Source: JAFGBI01 sp964454025 (GTDB lineage Bacteria; Myxococcota_A; Polyangia; Polyangiales; Polyangiaceae). Taken from it: a stretch of 64,000 bases of DNA. The notes under the pieces are model-generated. The model had not been told where the DNA came from and ran no database searches. It saw only the letters and a program-made list of their open reading frames with translations. Shown in pieces: positions 60,520-64,000 of this stretch. The stretch is from NCBI GenBank assembly GCA_964454025.1, contig CAYVRP010000003.1:1-64000 (forward strand), in the 5' to 3' direction. A program made the position numbers and the translations under genes. Positions within the stretch are counted from its first letter, which is position 1. Each line of letters begins with the position of its first letter.

Positions 60520-63500
60520 TTGAACCGCACCTACCCTCTCTCCACGCTGCCGCGGCTGCTCGAACGGATCGCCCGGGTCACCCTGGTCCTGGCGCTGTTC
60601 GGGGCGACCACCTACCTCGGGCTCACCTTCGGCGTCGGGGGGCTCTGGCGCGGCTTCGAGGCGGCGCACGCGGTGGCCCACCCGGGTCGCGCGCTGACCC
60701 CCTACGAGCCGACGCGGCTCGCGGCGGTGATGCCGACGCTCGACACCATCAGCAAGCACTACGTCAGGCCCGAGCGGATCGACCCGCGGCAGATGTTCCT
60801 CTCCGCCCTGAACCTGATCCAGGTCGAGGTGGCGCAGGTGATCATCCTGCACGAGGAGAAGTCCCCCAGCGTGAAGGTGCGCGTCTACGACGCCGAACGC
60901 GAGTTCCGCGTCGACAACGTCCAGGCACTGTGGGACGTCGCCGCCCGCCTCCGTGAGGTCTTCGCGTTCCTCCAAGAGCAGCTCCGCGACACCGACGTCG
61001 ACCTGCGGGAGCTGGAGTACGCCGCCTGCAACGGCATGCTCCGCAAGCTCGACCCGCACAGCGTGTTCATGAGCCCGGAGGACTACCGGGAAATGAACCT
61101 GTCGACCTCCGGCCACTTCGGGGGCCTGGGGATCGTGATCTCGATCCGGGACCAGGCGCTCACGGTGATGCGGCCGATGCCGGACACGCCGGCCGGGCGC
61201 GCGGGCCTCCGGCGGCTCGATCGCATCACCAAGATCAACAACGAGTCCACGCTGAACATGCCGCTCGACGACGCCGTCGCGCGGCTCCGCGGGGTGCCCG
61301 GGACGAAGGTCACCGTGTGGATCCACCGTGACGGTGAAGGAGGGTGGCAGGGGTCGCGGCCCTTCGAGCTGACGCGGGAGGTGATCAACGTCCGCTCGGT
61401 GGACTCCCGTCCGCTCGGCGCCGGCGTCGGCTACGTTCGCATCAAGCAGTTCCAGAGCAACACGGACGATGAGCTCGGCGCGGCGCTGGCCAAGCTCGGG
61501 GCCGGCGAGCCCCTGCGCGGGCTGGTCCTCGATCTGCGCGCCAACCCGGGCGGGCTGCTCGATCAGGCCGCGAAGGTGGCCGATCGGTTCCTGGAGCGGG
61601 GCGTGATCGTCGCCACGGTGGGGCACAGCGAGGGCCGTGATCAGAAGGAGGCGACGCGTCGCGGGACGGAGCCGAGCTACCCCATCGTGGTCCTCACCAA
61701 CGGGGCCAGCGCCAGCGCGAGCGAGATCGTCGCCGGAGCGCTGAAGAACCTCGATCGCGCCGTCGTCGTGGGGCAACGGACCTTCGGCAAGGGAACGGTG
61801 CAGCTCGTCTTTCCGCAGATCACCCCCGACGGCGCCGCCCTCAAGCTCACCATCGCCGAGTACCTGACGCCGGGCGACTACTCGATCCAGGGCGTCGGCG
61901 TCACCCCGGACGTCGAGCTCGACCCGATGACGGTTGACCCGCTGGAGATGGACCTGTTCCGGTCGGACGGCTTCGGCGAGCGCGACCTTTCCCAGAGCCT
62001 CGACACCTCGGCGCGGCGCGCCCGGGAAGTGCCCTTCTTCAAGCTCCGCTACAACCTGCCCGAGCCGGAGCGGCTCGCCATCATCGATCGAGGCGACGAC
62101 ATCGACGACGATTTCGAGCTCGACTTTCCGGTGCGGTTCGCGCGCGATCTGGTCGCCAAGCTCCCCCGCCAGGACCGGCTGGGCCAGCTCCGGCAGTCCA
62201 GGGGGCTGCTCGAGCGGGTCCAGGACGCCGAGCTCGCGGCCGTCGCCGCCGACCTCTCGCGGCTGGGCGTGGACTGGAGCGCCCCGCCGCGGGACGCCCG
62301 CCCGGGGCCGCGCGCCGGCGACTACGAGGTGGTGGTCAAGACCGATCGCCCGGGCGACGTGGTGACCGCGGGCGAGGCGATGAACCTCGAGGTGACGGTG
62401 ACCAACCGCGGCGCCGAGCCGATCTATCAGCTCCGCGCCGTCACCAAGAGCGACGGCGGGTACTACGACGAGAAGGAGCTGGTGTTCGGCAAGCTCGCGC
62501 CGGGGCAGACGCTGACCGCGCGCGCGCCGCTCGGGTGGTGCGAGATCGAGGGCCGAAAACCCGGCTCCTCGGCCCCGGTGCCGCAGAGCGCGAAGCGCGC
62601 CTGCCGGATCCCCAAGAGCGCGGTCACGCGCCAGGACTTCGTCGCCGTGCGGTTCTTCGCCGAGGGCGGGGAGGCCCCGCGGGAGGCGTCGTTCCGGCCG
62701 ACGGTGCAGGCCCTGCCACGCCCGGTGTTCGCCTACACGTACCAGCTCGTCGACAACCGGAACGCCAACGGGGACGGGCAGCTCGCGCGCGCCGAGGGCG
62801 TCACCATGTACCTGACGGTGAAGAACGTGGGGACGGGGCGCGCCTACGAGACGCAGGCCAACCTCCGCAACCTCACCGGCGACGGCCTCCTGCTCCACGA
62901 CGGCCGCTTCGACGTCTCCGGCCTCGCCCCCGGAGAGCAGCGGGAGGTGGCCTTCACCTTCGACGTGCTCCCGGCGCTCCAGGAGAACGTGGTCAAGGTC
63001 GAGCTCTCCGTCACCGATCGGGATCTCGACGTCGTGGCGCGCGAGAAGCTCGACATCCCGGTCACGCGCACGGGCCTGTTCATCAACGCGGCCCACGGGG
63101 CCGCGGTCGTGGTCGCGGACGAGGTGCCGGTGCGCGGCCAGCCGCTCGCGGCGGCGGCCGTCGTCGGACGCCTCGCGCGCGGCAGCGTCGCCGAGCGGCT
63201 GGGCACGTTCGGGGAGTTCACCAAGGTCCGCCTCGCGGGGGAGCGCTTCGGCTTCGTCGAGACCCGGTCGCTGGCGGACGCTGCGCGGCCGCCCAGCGTG
63301 GCCTTCTCGCCGCTGCTCCAGCGCTCTCCGCCCGTGCTCGAGCTGGGCACCGTGGAGCTCTCCGCCCGCGGCGATCAGGTCCACCTCGAGGGCACCGCCC
63401 GGGACCCCGACGGCGTGCTCGACGTCTACGTCTTCGTCGGCGCCACCAAGGTCTACTACCAGTCGGCGCCCAAGGGGCAGCGCCGCGAGCAGGTCACCAT

Positions 63501-63687
63501 CAGCCACGACGTCAAGCTCCAGCCGGGGATCAACGTGATCACGGTGGTCGCGCGGGAGAGCGAGGACACGGCGAGTCGCCTCACCCGCGTCGTGCGGCGC
63601 GACGGGCCGCGAGGCGAGATCCTGGCCACCCCCAAGCAGGACGACTTCGCGGCCGACTGGGTCTTCAGCGAGCCCGAACCGGACTGA
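60520..63687 (+). CDS. Very large S41-family C-terminal processing peptidase
   Basis: A 1055-residue protein starts at TTG and has an N-terminal membrane helix (LVLALFGATTYLGLTFGV). Residues 60-180 are a family-specific helical region. A PDZ domain (about 205-290, SGHFGGLGIVISIRDQALTV) precedes the S41 protease core, with the catalytic Ser in TNGASASASEIVAG and the Lys in RTFGKGTVQLVFP. After about residue 520 come beta domains: one of CARDB type (DVVTAGEAMNLEVTVTNRGA), a second similar one, an SH3-like domain (AVVGRLARGSVAERLG) and an Ig-like end (TARDPDGVLDVYVFVGATKV). Length is about twice that of Prc/CtpA. Large peptidases of this type are known in Myxococcus; substrates are unknown. It follows the MCE genes closely. 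Confidence 0.9.
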   Translation: MNRTYPLSTLPRLLERIARVTLVLALFGATTYLGLTFGVGGLWRGFEAAHAVAHPGRALTPYEPTRLAAVMPTLDTISKHYVRPERIDPRQMFLSALNLIQVEVAQVIILHEEKSPSVKVRVYDAEREFRVDNVQALWDVAARLREVFAFLQEQLRDTDVDLRELEYAACNGMLRKLDPHSVFMSPEDYREMNLSTSGHFGGLGIVISIRDQALTVMRPMPDTPAGRAGLRRLDRITKINNESTLNMPLDDAVARLRGVPGTKVTVWIHRDGEGGWQGSRPFELTREVINVRSVDSRPLGAGVGYVRIKQFQSNTDDELGAALAKLGAGEPLRGLVLDLRANPGGLLDQAAKVADRFLERGVIVATVGHSEGRDQKEATRRGTEPSYPIVVLTNGASASASEIVAGALKNLDRAVVVGQRTFGKGTVQLVFPQITPDGAALKLTIAEYLTPGDYSIQGVGVTPDVELDPMTVDPLEMDLFRSDGFGERDLSQSLDTSARRAREVPFFKLRYNLPEPERLAIIDRGDDIDDDFELDFPVRFARDLVAKLPRQDRLGQLRQSRGLLERVQDAELAAVAADLSRLGVDWSAPPRDARPGPRAGDYEVVVKTDRPGDVVTAGEAMNLEVTVTNRGAEPIYQLRAVTKSDGGYYDEKELVFGKLAPGQTLTARAPLGWCEIEGRKPGSSAPVPQSAKRACRIPKSAVTRQDFVAVRFFAEGGEAPREASFRPTVQALPRPVFAYTYQLVDNRNANGDGQLARAEGVTMYLTVKNVGTGRAYETQANLRNLTGDGLLLHDGRFDVSGLAPGEQREVAFTFDVLPALQENVVKVELSVTDRDLDVVAREKLDIPVTRTGLFINAAHGAAVVVADEVPVRGQPLAAAAVVGRLARGSVAERLGTFGEFTKVRLAGERFGFVETRSLADAARPPSVAFSPLLQRSPPVLELGTVELSARGDQVHLEGTARDPDGVLDVYVFVGATKVYYQSAPKGQRREQVTISHDVKLQPGINVITVVARESEDTASRLTRVVRRDGPRGEILATPKQDDFAADWVFSEPEPD

Positions 63688-63723
63688 CGGGTGCGACCCG
63701 GGTGGGGCGCGGCCGAACCCCCG

Positions 63724-63999
63724 TCACCGCCGCCGCACGCACGGCAGCGGCGCGCCGGCCTCGAGGAAGTCGACGAACCAGCGCGCCATGTTCACCTTCT
63801 CCGCCAGCAGGCGCCGGTGCTGGCCGGCGAGCGAGGCGCGCAGTCGCGGCTCGGCCAGCCAGCGGTCGAGGTGGCCGAGGAGCGCGTCGGCCTGCCGCGG
63901 GAGGTAGGCGAAGGTGAGCCCGTAGCGCTGCTCGAGCTCGTTCAGGTACGAGAGGCGCCCGGCCCAGGAGGAGACGCGCAGGCTCGGAGTGCCCAGCAC
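63724..63999 (-). CDS. DUF354-like protein, 3' part, cut by the window edge
   Basis: Only the last 91 residues are visible and the frame is still open at the window edge. The sequence LGTPSLRVSSWAGRLSYLNE followed by LEQRYGLTFAYLPRQADALL fits the C-terminal part of DUF354 proteins, which have a GT-B glycosyltransferase-like fold. It ends with a basic Arg-rich tail (CVRRR). It is convergent with the S41 peptidase gene. Confidence 0.6.
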   Translation of the reverse strand: MLGTPSLRVSSWAGRLSYLNELEQRYGLTFAYLPRQADALLGHLDRWLAEPRLRASLAGQHRRLLAEKVNMARWFVDFLEAGAPLPCVRRR

Positions 64000-64000
64000 C

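Noticed and set aside
60385..63507. A minus-strand open frame of over 1000 codons
   Set aside because: It is fully antisense to the S41 peptidase, whose catalytic and PDZ motifs are unmistakable. The reverse product is low-complexity.
1..64000. CRISPR arrays, insertion sequences, phage genes
   Set aside because: No regularly spaced direct repeats of CRISPR type and no transposase, integrase or phage structural motifs were recognised.

Overview
The window is very GC-rich, with C or G at most third codon positions, and carries long spurious open frames antisense to real genes. The gene content points to a myxobacterium or close relative (Myxococcota): many lipoproteins with Gly/Thr/Ser-rich tethers, a Ser/Thr kinase with a C-terminal membrane anchor, a response regulator with a conserved C-terminal helix, IF-3 with an acidic C-terminal tail, a very large S41 peptidase of the type seen in Myxococcus, and large TPR proteins. 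No rRNA, phage integrase, transposase or CRISPR array was seen. The lineage is inferred from protein style, not from a marker-gene search.

Region A (1-20.5 kb) is accessory and envelope-oriented. It holds a kelch-repeat fragment, a GH26-like lipoprotein, an FG-GAP repeat lipoprotein, a TPR protein, a Cys-rich anchored protein, several orphan lipoproteins, a GH13 alpha-glucosidase and a GH8 lipoprotein. A 100-N assembly gap sits inside the 30-bp tandem repeat that encodes the GH8 tether. Several genes are broken: a small membrane protein, a PIN-domain toxin-like gene next to an intact antitoxin-like gene, a DUF6714-like gene, a short lipoprotein and a parallel beta-helix protein. Most of the breaks look like one-base frameshifts, several in C/G runs, with protein-like sequence on both sides.

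Region B (20.5-37.2 kb) is mostly housekeeping: a fused CobA-HemD, a hemerythrin protein, an MFS transporter coupled to a GT39-type glycosyltransferase, a TonB-like protein, PrmA, two large lipoproteins, ValS and a response regulator.

Region C (37.3-51.6 kb) holds HrcA, a cyclic-nucleotide-binding protein, Skp-FabZ (overlapping), a 958-aa TPR protein, a winged-helix regulator with a degenerate receiver, PdxA, tRNA-Ala(GGC), a PhnD-like protein, a Ser/Thr kinase, TatA, IF-3 and tRNA-Val(GAC).

Region D (51.8-64 kb) holds YajC-SecD-SecF, a Bax-inhibitor-1 protein, RecJ, an MCE-type lipid transport pair (MlaF-like ATPase and MlaD-like protein) leading into a 1055-aa S41 peptidase, and the 3' part of a DUF354-like gene at the window edge.

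No clearly new multi-gene system was identified. The most interesting points are the set of glycan-active lipoproteins sharing a repeat-encoded tether, the concentration of frameshifted genes in 6-18 kb, the degenerate-receiver regulator, SecD with extra N-terminal helices, the IF-3 tail and displaced infC context, and a recurring TAnnnT element just upstream of start codons that suggests leaderless transcripts.
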